NCBI GenBank assembly: GCA_934202735.1
Contig: CAKPYH010000006.1
Coordinates: 18,492 to 82,491 of the forward strand
DNA: 64,000 nucleotides
From: an uncultured Alphaproteobacteria bacterium
GTDB lineage: Bacteria; Pseudomonadota; Alphaproteobacteria; CAAHEQ01; UBA3637
Direction of reading: 5' to 3'
Positions 52,254-62,146 of the stretch are shown piece after piece (within the stretch, counting starts at the first letter, position 1; each line of letters starts with the position of its first letter). The position numbers and the translations under genes are program-made. The notes below the pieces were generated by a model. That model saw nothing but the letters and a program-made list of their open reading frames with translations. It did no database searches and had not been told where the DNA came from.

Positions 52254-52976
52254 TTATTTTCTATCTCCGATGAAGTACAAAACCAAACGGAACATATTGA
52301 TAAAATCCAGATACAGGCTCAACGCCCCGGCAATAGCCGTTGTTTGGTTCAAAGAATCATCGTTTTCCCGATACATAAACTTTAATTTTTGCGTATCATA
52401 GGCGGTCAAGCCCACAAAAATAAACACCATCACAACGGACAAGCCGAACGCAAAGGTTGACGATCCGACAAAGATATTGACCACAGAGGCCAAAATGACC
52501 CCGAATAACCCCATCATCAGGAAACTGCCCCACGATGCCAAAGACCGTCCGGTAGTGTACCCGTACAGGCTAATCCCCGCGAACATTCCGGCGGTTGCAA
52601 CAAAGGCTTGCACGATACTGGCCTGGGCATACAGCAGGAAAATGTTGGACAGGGAGATCCCCATCAATGCCGAAAACAGCCAAAACAAGCCTTTGGCCCG
52701 GTTTGCGTTTTGACGACCGAGAGATGATGAAATCATAAACACCAAAATCAAAGGGGCCAAGATAGCCAACCACCCGATCAGGGAATATGTAATCCCTTGG
52801 GGGGTTATACGATAAAACCATCCGGAGAACGGATCATGTACGGCCAGCCATGCCGTCAGGCCCGACAAGGCCAATCCGCCGGCCATATAATTATACACCC
52901 GGGCAAAGTAAGCCCGCAAGCCGTCCGACATACGATCAACGGCACTAAACGGTTGTTGTTCTAAATTAAAAGACAT
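52254..52976 (-). CDS. Bax inhibitor-1 (YccA/YbhL) family membrane protein
   Basis: The 240-residue protein has seven membrane helices and the UPF0005 signature region TGRSLASWGSFLMMGLFG, then VFIFVGLTAYDTQKL and the C-terminal ALSLYLDFINMFRLVLYF. Members act as pH-sensitive Ca leak channels or interact with FtsH. It opens the transcript that runs into the F0 genes, from the promoter at 53000-53028; GAAAGGAAG precedes the start. Confidence 0.93.
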   Translation of the reverse strand: MSFNLEQQPFSAVDRMSDGLRAYFARVYNYMAGGLALSGLTAWLAVHDPFSGWFYRITPQGITYSLIGWLAILAPLILVFMISSSLGRQNANRAKGLFWLFSALMGISLSNIFLLYAQASIVQAFVATAGMFAGISLYGYTTGRSLASWGSFLMMGLFGVILASVVNIFVGSSTFAFGLSVVMVFIFVGLTAYDTQKLKFMYRENDDSLNQTTAIAGALSLYLDFINMFRLVLYFIGDRK

Positions 52977-52999
52977 TTTTTTCTTCCTTTCAGTTATGA

Positions 53000-53028
53000 G
53001 TTATACCCGATTTCAAAATAAAAGACAA
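53000..53028 (-). promoter_or_regulatory. Promoter of the BI-1/DsbA-like/ATP synthase F0 unit
   Basis: On the minus strand TTGTCT (53028-53023) and TATAAC (53005-53000) are spaced 17 nt, 24 nt before the BI-1 start. Confidence 0.7.
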
Positions 53029-53036
53029 GCGGTTTT

Positions 53037-53297
53037 TTACTTGACTTCCCGATAATCCACATCAATCACGGTTGTTTGCCGATGCCGCCGGTGGAAAAAC
53101 GGGGTGGGACGAAGCCGGCAGCCGTTGGCTTGCCGTTCGGCCCGCAAACCTTGTATCCAAGCCGTCAACACACGCCCTCCCGTCCAAAGAAACCACAGCA
53201 ATAAAAGCGGTATCGCCACATACCACGCCACAAACAACAAAACAAACAAAAATGTTCCCAGAAGAATCAAACTGAACACAAGTTGTATAATCGGCAA
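53037..53297 (-). CDS. Small inner-membrane protein with TTG start
   Basis: The 86-residue protein has one long or two short hydrophobic helices (about 5-40) followed by a basic tail. I recognise no family. The start codon is TTG at 53297, supported by a strong AAGGAGG 7-8 nt upstream, which lies in the end of mutS; there is no nearby ATG. It follows mutS by 1 nt, so coupling to mutS is expected. Confidence 0.6.
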   Translation of the reverse strand: MPIIQLVFSLILLGTFLFVLLFVAWYVAIPLLLLWFLWTGGRVLTAWIQGLRAERQANGCRLRPTPFFHRRHRQTTVIDVDYREVK

Positions 53298-53298
53298 A

Positions 53299-55920
53299 TT
53301 ATTCCTCCTTGATTAACGTTTTCAACCGATAGATCAGATCCAATGCCTGCCGGGGCGACAAAGAATCCACATCTGTATTTTTCAACACTTTTTCCACTTC
53401 AGACGGTTTACATTGATATGTAGGACGTGTCGCCGCCGAAAACAAGGGTAAATCATCAAACAACGGTTTTTGTTCTTGTTTTTTTTCTTCCAGTTGCGCC
53501 AACACATCGGCCGCTCGGGTCAAAACGGCCTGCGGGACTCCGGCCAATTTGGCCACATGAATCCCATAGGACCGATCCGTGGCTCCGTCCCCGACTTCAT
53601 GCAGAAAGACAATGTCCCCCTGCCATTCCTTAACCCGCATGGTGTGCAGGGACACCCCCGGCAACCGATTGGCCAAGACCGTCAATTCATGGTAATGGGT
53701 AGCAAACAACCCGCGGGATTTGTTATAGGTCCGCAGGTATTCCACCACCGCCCACGCCAAGGACAACCCGTCAAAGGTGGCCGTCCCCCGCCCCACTTCA
53801 TCCAAAATCACCAACGACCGTTCGGTGGCACCGGATAAAATAGCGGCCACTTCCACCATTTCCACCATAAAGGTAGACCGCCCCCGAGCCAAATCATCGC
53901 TGGCCCCCACCCGGGAAAACAGGCGATCCACCACACCGATTTTGGCATAGTCAGCCGGAACAAACAGGCCTGCTTGCGCCATCACGGCCATCAGGGCATT
54001 CTGTCGTAAAAACGTACTTTTCCCCGCCATATTCGGCCCGGTCAACAACCACAAACGATTGTCGTCATTTCCCAAGAAACAATCATTGGGTACAAAGGGA
54101 ACTTTATCGGCTTGCAAAGCGGCTTCCACCACCGGGTGTCGTCCCCCCCGAATATCAAAATCCAATTCACCCGTCATAACGGGGCGTACCCACCGATTTT
54201 CTTGGGCCAGCACCGCCACCGCGGTTGCCACATCTGTTTCGGCCAAAGCCCCGGCGGCTTCAAACAACGCATCCGATTGTGCCAAAATACGGGTCCGCAT
54301 GTCTTCAAACAACCGCAATTCCAAATTCAAGGCTTCACTGTCGGCATTCAAAATCCGACCGGCTAAGGCACTCAATTTTTGCGTGGTAAAACGGACATTA
54401 TTCAACATACTCTGCCGATGAATAAAGCCCCATTCAGGATGATCAAAGACGGTCTCGGCCGCTTTGACGGGCACTTCCACATAATAGCCGATTAAATTAT
54501 TAAACGTGATTTTCAGGTTCTGTATACCGGTTAAACGGATATACTCGCCGGTCAAGGTCGCCAACATTTGCTGTGCATTTTCACGGGCATGACGTAATTC
54601 ATCTAACTCGGGCGAATATCCGTCCCGGATTAAATGGCCGTCCCGGGCCATGACCGGCGGCTCATCGGTGATACAGGCTGTAATTTCGCCCGCCAAGCCG
54701 GAATGTTCCCCCATTCTTAACAGGCACCGTTCCACCGAAACGGGTACCATATCCGCCCGTACCGCCAAACGTACGGCCGGGATTTTGCCCAACGCCAATG
54801 CGATATTCTGCATATCTTTGGGACCGCCCCGTCCGACCGACAGACGGACCAGACACCGTTCTATATCCGGGACTCCCTTCAGGTGGCTCCGCACGGTATC
54901 CCGTATATCGGGGTTTTGCAGGAAAAAGTCCACTTGATCCAACCGATCTTCAATCACACCCAGGTCCACCACCGGAGCCGACAGGCGTGATGCCATCAAT
55001 CGGCCGCCCGCCCCCGTCAGCGTACATCCCAAAACGGATAATAAACTTTTGCCGCCACGTTCTCCGGACAAGGCATGCGTCAATTCCAAACTGCGGCGTG
55101 TGGCAGGATCAATTTCCATATACTGTTCGGGGTGCATTTTTTTCAAGTGTCCCAACCGTGGCATAATCCCTTTCTGTGTTTCCGCAACATAAGTCAACAA
55201 CACCCCTGCCGCCGCGATTTCCGGCTTGTCAAAATCCGATTCTGTTTCCTGATGCTCCTGCAAAAAAGCCGCCATGCGTGCTTGTTGAGCCTCATACAGG
55301 AACAGGTTATCCCCCAACTCGGTAATGCCCGTTATATGGTAAAACAGGTCCGGGCAGGCTTCCCTAGCCCCGGATGCCACCAACACTTCGGACGGTTCCA
55401 AGCGTGCCCATGTGGAAAAGAACAAGGCTTTATCCATAGATTGCACACAAAAATCACCGGTAGACATATCCGCCCATGCCATAGCCACCCGGGGTCCCGT
55501 CATCACCAAAGAGGCCAGGTAATTATGTTCGTTGGCGGACAATAACGCATCTTCCGTCAACGTACCGGCCGTCACCACCCGAATCACATCCCGCTTTACC
55601 ACCGATCCGGCCCCGCGTTTTTTGGCTTCTTCGGGATCTTCCAACTGCTCGCAAATCGCCACCTTATAACCGGCTTTAACCAATTTTACCAAATAACTTT
55701 CGTACGCGTGAAAGGGAACGCCGCACATCGGCAGCGGATCGCCGGGCTTGTTTCGGTTCTTGTCGGTCAAGACAATATCCAATACCCGTGATGCCGTTTT
55801 AGCATCCTCATAAAACAATTCATAAAAATCCCCCATCCGATAAAACAACAAGCAATCCGGATATTGCCGTTTCACTTCAAAGTACTGTTTGACCATAGGG
55901 GTCTGTTTCGGTTCTGACAT
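53299..55920 (-). CDS. mutS: DNA mismatch recognition ATPase MutS
   Basis: The 873-residue protein has the full MutS order: N-terminal mismatch domain with YRMGDFYELF (Phe wedge and Glu), connector, levers and clamp, and the ATPase with GPNMAGKSTFLRQ, DEVGRGTATFDG and ATHYHELT. It recognises mispairs and starts repair with MutL. AAAGGAAAG precedes the ATG. The gene is divergent from the kinase at 55962. Confidence 0.97.
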   Translation of the reverse strand: MSEPKQTPMVKQYFEVKRQYPDCLLFYRMGDFYELFYEDAKTASRVLDIVLTDKNRNKPGDPLPMCGVPFHAYESYLVKLVKAGYKVAICEQLEDPEEAKKRGAGSVVKRDVIRVVTAGTLTEDALLSANEHNYLASLVMTGPRVAMAWADMSTGDFCVQSMDKALFFSTWARLEPSEVLVASGAREACPDLFYHITGITELGDNLFLYEAQQARMAAFLQEHQETESDFDKPEIAAAGVLLTYVAETQKGIMPRLGHLKKMHPEQYMEIDPATRRSLELTHALSGERGGKSLLSVLGCTLTGAGGRLMASRLSAPVVDLGVIEDRLDQVDFFLQNPDIRDTVRSHLKGVPDIERCLVRLSVGRGGPKDMQNIALALGKIPAVRLAVRADMVPVSVERCLLRMGEHSGLAGEITACITDEPPVMARDGHLIRDGYSPELDELRHARENAQQMLATLTGEYIRLTGIQNLKITFNNLIGYYVEVPVKAAETVFDHPEWGFIHRQSMLNNVRFTTQKLSALAGRILNADSEALNLELRLFEDMRTRILAQSDALFEAAGALAETDVATAVAVLAQENRWVRPVMTGELDFDIRGGRHPVVEAALQADKVPFVPNDCFLGNDDNRLWLLTGPNMAGKSTFLRQNALMAVMAQAGLFVPADYAKIGVVDRLFSRVGASDDLARGRSTFMVEMVEVAAILSGATERSLVILDEVGRGTATFDGLSLAWAVVEYLRTYNKSRGLFATHYHELTVLANRLPGVSLHTMRVKEWQGDIVFLHEVGDGATDRSYGIHVAKLAGVPQAVLTRAADVLAQLEEKKQEQKPLFDDLPLFSAATRPTYQCKPSEVEKVLKNTDVDSLSPRQALDLIYRLKTLIKEE

Positions 55921-55961
55921 TTTTACTTTCCTTTTATGTTTTTTTGTATTATACTTGATTT

Positions 55962-57347
55962 ATGAGAAAAAAGAAAGAGTCAAATCTGTTTTTACGTTTT
56001 TTTCGTTTATCGGCCCGGGTATGGATTGTCAGTATCCCCACCGCGTTGATTTTATCTATCTTATTGTTATTGGGTGAAATTTCAATCCAAAGTGCTTTGA
56101 TTTTATTGCTGTTGACCGTGATTTTTGCGGGCATTATCATCGGCTTGGTTTTCAAAGAATTGGAAAATTTTATCGTGTATTTGCGGAATCTGGCCCAAGG
56201 GTTAGAAATTGAACCGCCCCACTTTAACAAAGGTGTGTTCAGTTCTTTTCGCCTGGCCGATACATTTCAATCCGTCAAAAATCGGTGGCTCAGTCAAAGT
56301 TTATCCGATTCTCAAATTTTGAAAAATCTGCCCGATCCGTTATTGATGGTGGATCCGGCCGGTCAAGTCGTCTTTGCGAATCTGCGGGCCGAAAAGACAT
56401 TCGGGAAAGATTTAGTCGGACGGACAGGGACAGACCTGTTTACCGGGCAAGCGGCCGGCGATGCTTTAACGGCGGTTTTGAACGGTACCCAAGCCACCGA
56501 ACATGTGATGTGGGACTATACGGCCAACCCCGAACAGTATACGTTTCAGGCCCGTATAGAACGCTTGCCCGCACCGTCCCGCGGCGGGGCCGTGGCGGTG
56601 ATTATCTTGCACGATGTGACTCCGTTCAAGCGATTCCGTGAACAGCAGGAAGAATTTTTTGCCAACGCCAGTCATGAACTGAAAACACCTTTATCCATTA
56701 TTTCGGGCTTTATTGAGACCTTGCAAGGACCCGCCCGCAATGATGAACACGCCCGCGATCAGTTTTTATCCATGATGGCCGATCAGGTAGAACGCATGAC
56801 CGGATTGGTTCAAGACCTGCTTAAACTGGCCCGACCGCAAGCTTTTCAACAAGCCCTGCCCACGGATACCGTTGCCTTAAAACCGCTTTTACAAGATCTG
56901 ATTCAAACCTTTCGGGTCAAAGCCGCCGGTCGCCGACAACGCATTCGCCTGAACATCGGTACAATCCCGAACATTACGGGACGAACGGACGACCTGCGGT
57001 GCGTGTTCCAAAACCTGATAGACAATGCCCTAAAATACGGGGCGGGACGGTCCACCATTACCGTTTCCGCAACTGCCGAAAATACGTCTCCCGCAGATTC
57101 ATCTCTATCCGGTCCGGTGGTGGCGGTGGCGGTTCATAATATCGGGACACCGATTGCACCGGATTATGTGGACAAGTTATTTAATCGGTTTTATCGGGTA
57201 CCGTCCATGGCCACACGGGCCGTAGAAGGCACCGGTTTAGGCCTGGGAATCGCACAACAGATTGTTCAGGCACACCACGGTATTATTCGGGTCGTCAGTA
57301 CCCCGGAAGACGGAACAACTTTCACGGTTTATCTGCCGGTGGCATAA
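55962..57347 (+). CDS. PhoR-like sensor histidine kinase
   Basis: The 461-residue kinase has two N-terminal membrane helices (about 22-45 and 48-66) with almost no periplasmic loop, then a PAS domain (LPDPLLMVDPAGQVVFAN), HisKA with the phospho-acceptor His238 in NASHELKTPLS, and HATPase_c with DNALKYG, NIGTPIAP and GTGLGLGIAQQIV. No response regulator is adjacent. No ribosome site precedes the ATG, but TATACT (55950-55955) lies 7 nt before it, so the mRNA may be leaderless. The 3' end overlaps the convergent DUF2157 gene by 26 nt. Confidence 0.9.
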   Translation: MRKKKESNLFLRFFRLSARVWIVSIPTALILSILLLLGEISIQSALILLLLTVIFAGIIIGLVFKELENFIVYLRNLAQGLEIEPPHFNKGVFSSFRLADTFQSVKNRWLSQSLSDSQILKNLPDPLLMVDPAGQVVFANLRAEKTFGKDLVGRTGTDLFTGQAAGDALTAVLNGTQATEHVMWDYTANPEQYTFQARIERLPAPSRGGAVAVIILHDVTPFKRFREQQEEFFANASHELKTPLSIISGFIETLQGPARNDEHARDQFLSMMADQVERMTGLVQDLLKLARPQAFQQALPTDTVALKPLLQDLIQTFRVKAAGRRQRIRLNIGTIPNITGRTDDLRCVFQNLIDNALKYGAGRSTITVSATAENTSPADSSLSGPVVAVAVHNIGTPIAPDYVDKLFNRFYRVPSMATRAVEGTGLGLGIAQQIVQAHHGIIRVVSTPEDGTTFTVYLPVA

Positions 57348-58236
57348 AGTGTAGTACCCCCGTTCCCGCCAGGATCAAAACGCCCAAACCCAACAACCAT
57401 CCGCCGGCGGCGGGCCAATATTGAAAGACATGTCCCGTCAACCACACAAACCGCAACGCAATCAGAAACAAGGTCAAATTATACAGGCGTGTCCGATGCC
57501 GATACAAGGCATACCCGGCCAACGCTGCCAAGGCCCCCACCGTCAAAATAAGACGTACGGCGGCAGCGGCCTGGCTCATTTCGCCCAACACCAAAATGCC
57601 ATAAAATAAGACAATCAACCACCGATTCAAGGCCCGCAAAAACGGCAACCGCGTTCCATCCGTCAACGCAATAGACATCAGCAGGACTGCCGCCGAAACC
57701 GCGACAGTCAAGGCCGGTGCCTGGGCTAGAAACAAAAACAAGAACTCCAATCGCACATAGCCCAAAATACCCCCTAAAAACAAGGGGACCCACAAGAGGC
57801 CCAATAATTCGCGTTCACTGAACAACACAATAATCAGGGAAAGACCGGCCCAGGCCAATAAACCCGTTCCCGTCCCCACCGGCAGGTTAAAGACTTGGGC
57901 GATCAGACCGATACCGCCTCCAACCGCCAAAAAGCAAAAGAACAAAGCACTTTCAAACAACAAGTGCCTTTCCCGCCGAAAGCCGTAAATCGTGGCTCCG
58001 ATACCGATCAGGACGGCTATACCCGCCGCACTCAATTTGGCCCAATCCGGCATTATATTTTGTCCGGCGGTCATCAGAGCCGTACCCCCTAAACAACAAA
58101 TAAAGATCCCCAGCCACATCACCGCCAACAACCGAAACGGCCGATTTTCCCGATCTTCAAAAGCGGCAATTTTTTCTTTTTGTGCCGGTGTCAACAACCC
58201 TTGCTGCGCCCATTTGTTCAGTTTTGAATCCGTCAT
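57322..58236 (-). CDS. DUF2157 family membrane protein
   Basis: The 304-residue protein has an N-terminal soluble segment (LNKWAQQGLLTPAQKEKIAAFE) and eight to nine membrane helices, the DUF2157 layout. The function is not known. GGGGGAG precedes the start. It follows tkt by 32 nt and may share its transcript. Confidence 0.8.
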   Translation of the reverse strand: MTDSKLNKWAQQGLLTPAQKEKIAAFEDRENRPFRLLAVMWLGIFICCLGGTALMTAGQNIMPDWAKLSAAGIAVLIGIGATIYGFRRERHLLFESALFFCFLAVGGGIGLIAQVFNLPVGTGTGLLAWAGLSLIIVLFSERELLGLLWVPLFLGGILGYVRLEFLFLFLAQAPALTVAVSAAVLLMSIALTDGTRLPFLRALNRWLIVLFYGILVLGEMSQAAAAVRLILTVGALAALAGYALYRHRTRLYNLTLFLIALRFVWLTGHVFQYWPAAGGWLLGLGVLILAGTGVLHFMPPADKP

Positions 58237-58268
58237 GCTTTACTCCCCCTTGTAAAGCATATAGGCCC

Positions 58269-60251
58269 TCAAGGTATCAGTTGTAAAGCACGCGCCACCA
58301 CATTTTCGGGGGTAAAGCCGAAATGAGCCATCACATCAGGACCTTTACCCGATGCTCCAAAGGTATCTATCCCGATCACGGCACCGCCGGAGGATCCCAC
58401 AAACCGTTCCCATCCCCAGGTTGCGGCCGCTTCTATCACCAACCGTGGGGCGGTTCCCAAGACTTGACTTTGATACGCCGAATCTTGTGCTTCAAATAAT
58501 TCCACACACGGCAAGGATACTACCGTTGTCCCCACCCCTTGCGCTTGCAACATGTCGCGCGCTTGCAGGGCCAAAGCCACTTCGGATCCTGTCGCAATCA
58601 ACGTGATTTGACTCGCGCCGTCCGCCGGGGCCAGGATATACCCCCCGCGGGCCGACAGGTTTTCATCGGCCGTGGTCCGCACGGTGGGCAAACCTTGACG
58701 CGACAATACCATCGCCGAAGGCCCCGCGGTCCGCCGTAAAGCCAGTTCATAGCATTCCGCCGTTTCCACACCGTCCGCCGGTCGGAAGACGTACAAATTC
58801 GGTGTTGCCCGCATATTGGCCAGTTGTGCAATCGGCTGATGCGTCGGACCGTCTTCCCCCACGCCGATGGAATCATGTGTATACACAAACACAACACGCA
58901 GGCCCATCAAAGCCGCTAAACGCACCCCCGGCTTCATGTAATCCAGGAACGACAAAAAGGTCCCCGCATACGGGATAAATCCGCCATGCGCCGCCAAGCC
59001 GTCCATGATCCCGGCCATAACCATTTCCCGCACACCGTAATTCAGGTAATTGCCACTGTAATCCAACCGTGTGATGGCCACCGATTGGGGCGTATCGGTA
59101 AAACAGGCCGCCGATAAATCGGCCGATCCGCCAATCAGGTTCGGCAGGCTTTCCGCCAAAGCCGTCAGGACCCTTTGTGAAGACTTGCGGGTCGCCACGG
59201 TGGGGGCTTCGGTAATGATTTGTTTCTTCACACGCATCAGCGTCTCCGATAAATCCCCCGGCAATTCCCCTTGGATCATGGCCAGAAAAATCTCGCGATT
59301 GGCATCATGAGCCACACGCATTTCCCATTGTTTGCGATCGCCTTCTCCTTGCGCACCGACCGCCCGCCAAGCCTCTAAAATATCTTCGGGTATGTCAAAA
59401 GGTTCGTAAGGCCAATTCAGGTTTCGGCGCAGCCCTGCCACTTCTTCGGGGCCCAAGGGAGACCCATGACATTTCGGTGTGCCGCTTTTGGTCGGAGCCC
59501 CGTATCCGATAACGGTTTTACAATCAATCATCACCGGACGATCCGATTGATGAGCCTTTGCCAACGCGCGGGAGACAGACTCATAATCATGCCCATCGCA
59601 CGTCAACACACGCCATCCGTTGGCTTCAAACCGCTTTTTCATATTCGTATCGGTCGCCAAGTCGGTGGTACCGTCAATGGTAATCCGGTTATCGTCCCAC
59701 ATCACTATCAAGCGATTGAGCCGCCAATGTCCGGCCAAAGACAAGGCTTCTTCCGAAATGCCTTCCATCAAATCACCATCGCCACAGGTGACATACGTAT
59801 AGTGATTGACCAACGCGTCCCCGAACCGCGCATTCATCATCCGTTCGGCCAAGGCCATACCGACCGCACCGGCCAAGCCTTGCCCCAACGGTCCCGTTGT
59901 ATAATCCACACCGGGCATCAAGCCCCGTTCCGGATGACCGGCGGTTTTACTGCCTAACTGCCGAAACCGGCGCAGTTCGTCCAATGTCGCCGCCGTGTAG
60001 CCCGTCAAATACAGCAAGGCATACAGCAAGGCAGACGCATGCCCGCCCGACAGGACCAAGCGATCCCGATCATACCAATTCGGGGCAGAGGCATCAAAGC
60101 GCAAATACTCCCGCCACAGGACCGTCATCACATCGGCCAATCCCAACGGCGCACCGGGGTGGCCGGAACGAGCCTGTTCAATCATGTCCACCGACAACAG
60201 GCGTAGGGCCGTTGCCATACGTTCCCGCAAAGTTTGTTCCGAATAAGTCAT
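58269..60251 (-). CDS. tkt: Transketolase
   Basis: The 660-residue thiamine diphosphate enzyme has SGHPGAPLGLADVM, the TPP motif CGDGDLMEGISEEALSLAGH in shortened match, GYGAPTKSGTPKCHGSPLG, and the pyrimidine-site part FVYTHDSIGVGEDGPTHQP. It moves two-carbon units in the pentose phosphate pathway. The start at 60251 has AAAGGAG 7 nt upstream and lies 1 nt after rsmD; the longer frame is inside rsmD. Confidence 0.96.
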   Translation of the reverse strand: MTYSEQTLRERMATALRLLSVDMIEQARSGHPGAPLGLADVMTVLWREYLRFDASAPNWYDRDRLVLSGGHASALLYALLYLTGYTAATLDELRRFRQLGSKTAGHPERGLMPGVDYTTGPLGQGLAGAVGMALAERMMNARFGDALVNHYTYVTCGDGDLMEGISEEALSLAGHWRLNRLIVMWDDNRITIDGTTDLATDTNMKKRFEANGWRVLTCDGHDYESVSRALAKAHQSDRPVMIDCKTVIGYGAPTKSGTPKCHGSPLGPEEVAGLRRNLNWPYEPFDIPEDILEAWRAVGAQGEGDRKQWEMRVAHDANREIFLAMIQGELPGDLSETLMRVKKQIITEAPTVATRKSSQRVLTALAESLPNLIGGSADLSAACFTDTPQSVAITRLDYSGNYLNYGVREMVMAGIMDGLAAHGGFIPYAGTFLSFLDYMKPGVRLAALMGLRVVFVYTHDSIGVGEDGPTHQPIAQLANMRATPNLYVFRPADGVETAECYELALRRTAGPSAMVLSRQGLPTVRTTADENLSARGGYILAPADGASQITLIATGSEVALALQARDMLQAQGVGTTVVSLPCVELFEAQDSAYQSQVLGTAPRLVIEAAATWGWERFVGSSGGAVIGIDTFGASGKGPDVMAHFGFTPENVVARALQLIP

Positions 60252-60252
60252 G

Positions 60253-60807
60253 TTAAGGCTCCTTTCCGTTCCAATATCCGAATAAAAATGTATTGCGTCC
60301 GGCGGCACGCGTTTGCGTACAGGTAAAATCCGCCGGCAAAGTTTCATTCAAGGCGGCATCGGTTTCTATGATAATCACGGTCTTATCATCAATCCATCCC
60401 GCCCGTAAAAACGCCGGTAAGGCCCGTTGCCACAGGCCTCGCCCGTACGGCGCATCCATAAACAAAACGGATATAGGGGCATGTTGGGGCGGTGTCAAGG
60501 CATCTCCCATCAGATGAACACCGGCCCATCCCCGCATGTTTTCGTTCAAGCATTGAACGGCCCGATGATCCGTTTCAAAACAAAACACTTCCCGTGCCCC
60601 CCGCGACAAGGCTTCGGCGGCCACGGCTCCGCTGCCCGCGAACACATCTGCCAACGAGACATCACGCCATAATCGCCCTTGTTTTAACAATCGCGCCGCC
60701 AAAATATCAAAGACCATTTCCCGCGCCCGATCGCTGGTCGGCCGCGTTGTTTCACCCTCAGGAGCATTCAATTTTTTGCCCCGAAAAGTCCCGGCAATGA
60801 CTCTCAT
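60253..60807 (-). CDS. rsmD: 16S rRNA m2G966 methyltransferase RsmD
   Basis: The 184-residue protein has MRVIAGTFRGKKL, RPTSDRAREMVFDIL, DVFAGSGAVAAEALSRGA and the motif IV position FMDAPYG, where the usual DPPY reads DAPY. It methylates G966 of 16S rRNA. It overlaps the pseudouridine synthase gene by 4 nt and is followed by tkt. Confidence 0.92.
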   Translation of the reverse strand: MRVIAGTFRGKKLNAPEGETTRPTSDRAREMVFDILAARLLKQGRLWRDVSLADVFAGSGAVAAEALSRGAREVFCFETDHRAVQCLNENMRGWAGVHLMGDALTPPQHAPISVLFMDAPYGRGLWQRALPAFLRAGWIDDKTVIIIETDAALNETLPADFTCTQTRAAGRNTFLFGYWNGKEP

Positions 60808-61517
60808 ATCAGCCCCCGCAAAACGGCCTGAGGCACTTCCCGCACCGCCCCCGCGGGCAGGTTGCCCAGCTGAAACGGGCCGTAAGAGACCCGAATTAAA
60901 CGCGTCACCGGCATACCGAAGAAGTCCATCAATCGCCGAATTTCCCGATTTTTACCTTCCGTTAAAGTCATCAGGATCCAGGTATTACTGCCCTGTTCGC
61001 GTTCTACTTCCACCACACACGGGGCATAGGATACCCCCGCCACCCTAACACCTTGGGCCAAGCGGGCCACGATTTCCGGTGTCATACGACCGTGAATCCG
61101 CACGCGATACTTACGCTTCCACCCGCGTTTGGGCAATTCCAATTCACGGGCCAATTCGCCGTCAGTCGTCAATAATAACAGGCCTTCCGAATTAAAATCC
61201 AAGCGACCGACACTCACCACCCGCGGCATGGTATCGGGCAAGTTTTCAAAGACAGTCGGGCGCCCCTGCGGATCTCGGTTTGTTGTCATAACACCGGCGG
61301 GCTTGTGATAGCACCACACTCGCCGTTCTTGCCGTCGGCCCAAGGGCACGCCGTCCACCACAACCGTATCCTCCGGTCCGACCACACAGGCCGGCGTTGT
61401 CAAGGGGATACCGTTGACGACCACACGCCCGGCCGCAATCCATCGTTCGGCTTCACGCCGGGAGCATAATCCCGCCGCCGCCATCATTTTTGCAATTCGC
61501 TCTTTCTTTTCTGTCAT
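60804..61517 (-). CDS. RluB/RsuA-family rRNA pseudouridine synthase
   Basis: The 237-residue protein has an N-terminal S4 RNA-binding domain (RIAKMMAAAGLCSRREAERWI) and a catalytic domain with VGRLDFNSEGLLLLTTDGE holding the catalytic Asp, then KNREIRRLMDFFG. It resembles RluB more than RsuA, but target position is not certain. On the minus strand a TATAAT box (61532-61527) lies only 9 nt from the ATG, so the leader would be very short. It is the first gene of an rluB-rsmD-tkt unit. Confidence 0.9.
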   Translation of the reverse strand: MTEKKERIAKMMAAAGLCSRREAERWIAAGRVVVNGIPLTTPACVVGPEDTVVVDGVPLGRRQERRVWCYHKPAGVMTTNRDPQGRPTVFENLPDTMPRVVSVGRLDFNSEGLLLLTTDGELARELELPKRGWKRKYRVRIHGRMTPEIVARLAQGVRVAGVSYAPCVVEVEREQGSNTWILMTLTEGKNREIRRLMDFFGMPVTRLIRVSYGPFQLGNLPAGAVREVPQAVLRGLI

Positions 61518-61560
61518 AATTGGTATATTATAGCAAAATGAACAAAAAGGAAAGCGAAAA

Positions 61561-62013
61561 ATGAATCAAGAGATTGTCAATCGGGCTTTGGCCCTGGCTT
61601 CACAAGCCTTTGATAGCGATGAAGTCCCTGTCGGAGCCGTTATTTTTAACACCACAACCGGCGAAATTGTCGCCGAAGCCTGCAACCGTACCGAACACGA
61701 TGGCTCTCCCGTGGCTCACGCCGAGATATTGGCGATCCAAGCGGCCTGTACACGCCTGGGGCTTAAACGATTAACGGGATATTCCCTGTTTGTCACCCTA
61801 GAGCCTTGCACCATGTGTGCCGGCGCGATTGCCTGGGCCCGATTGGACGCGTTGTATTTCGGGGCCTATGATCCTAAAACCGGTGGCGTATGTCAAGGAC
61901 CGTGCGTATTTACGCACCCGCAAACACATCATAAAATCACCATCCAAGGGGGAATTGAAGCCCAAACCTGCGGTGCCCTGATGACTCGCTTTTTTCAGGC
62001 AAAACGAAAATAA
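61561..62013 (+). CDS. tadA: tRNA-specific adenosine deaminase TadA
   Basis: The 150-residue protein has the zinc deaminase motifs HAEILAIQAA and TLEPCTMCAGAIAWAR, and normal TadA length. It converts A34 to inosine in tRNA-Arg(ACG). GGAAAGCG precedes the ATG. It is divergent from the pseudouridine synthase gene, and the two promoters overlap in a 43 nt gap. It is followed by the repeat array. Confidence 0.95.
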   Translation: MNQEIVNRALALASQAFDSDEVPVGAVIFNTTTGEIVAEACNRTEHDGSPVAHAEILAIQAACTRLGLKRLTGYSLFVTLEPCTMCAGAIAWARLDALYFGAYDPKTGGVCQGPCVFTHPQTHHKITIQGGIEAQTCGALMTRFFQAKRK

Positions 62014-62146
62014 GTTGCCCTTTTTTCACCGGATAAACCGATTTTTATTATCTCGGCTTGACCCTACCTGATTGCCGGGTCATTGTTTTTCATGTTCGCA
62101 CGCCCCTACTCCCACGATCCCCCGTCATCGGGGCGTTTGTTCTTTT

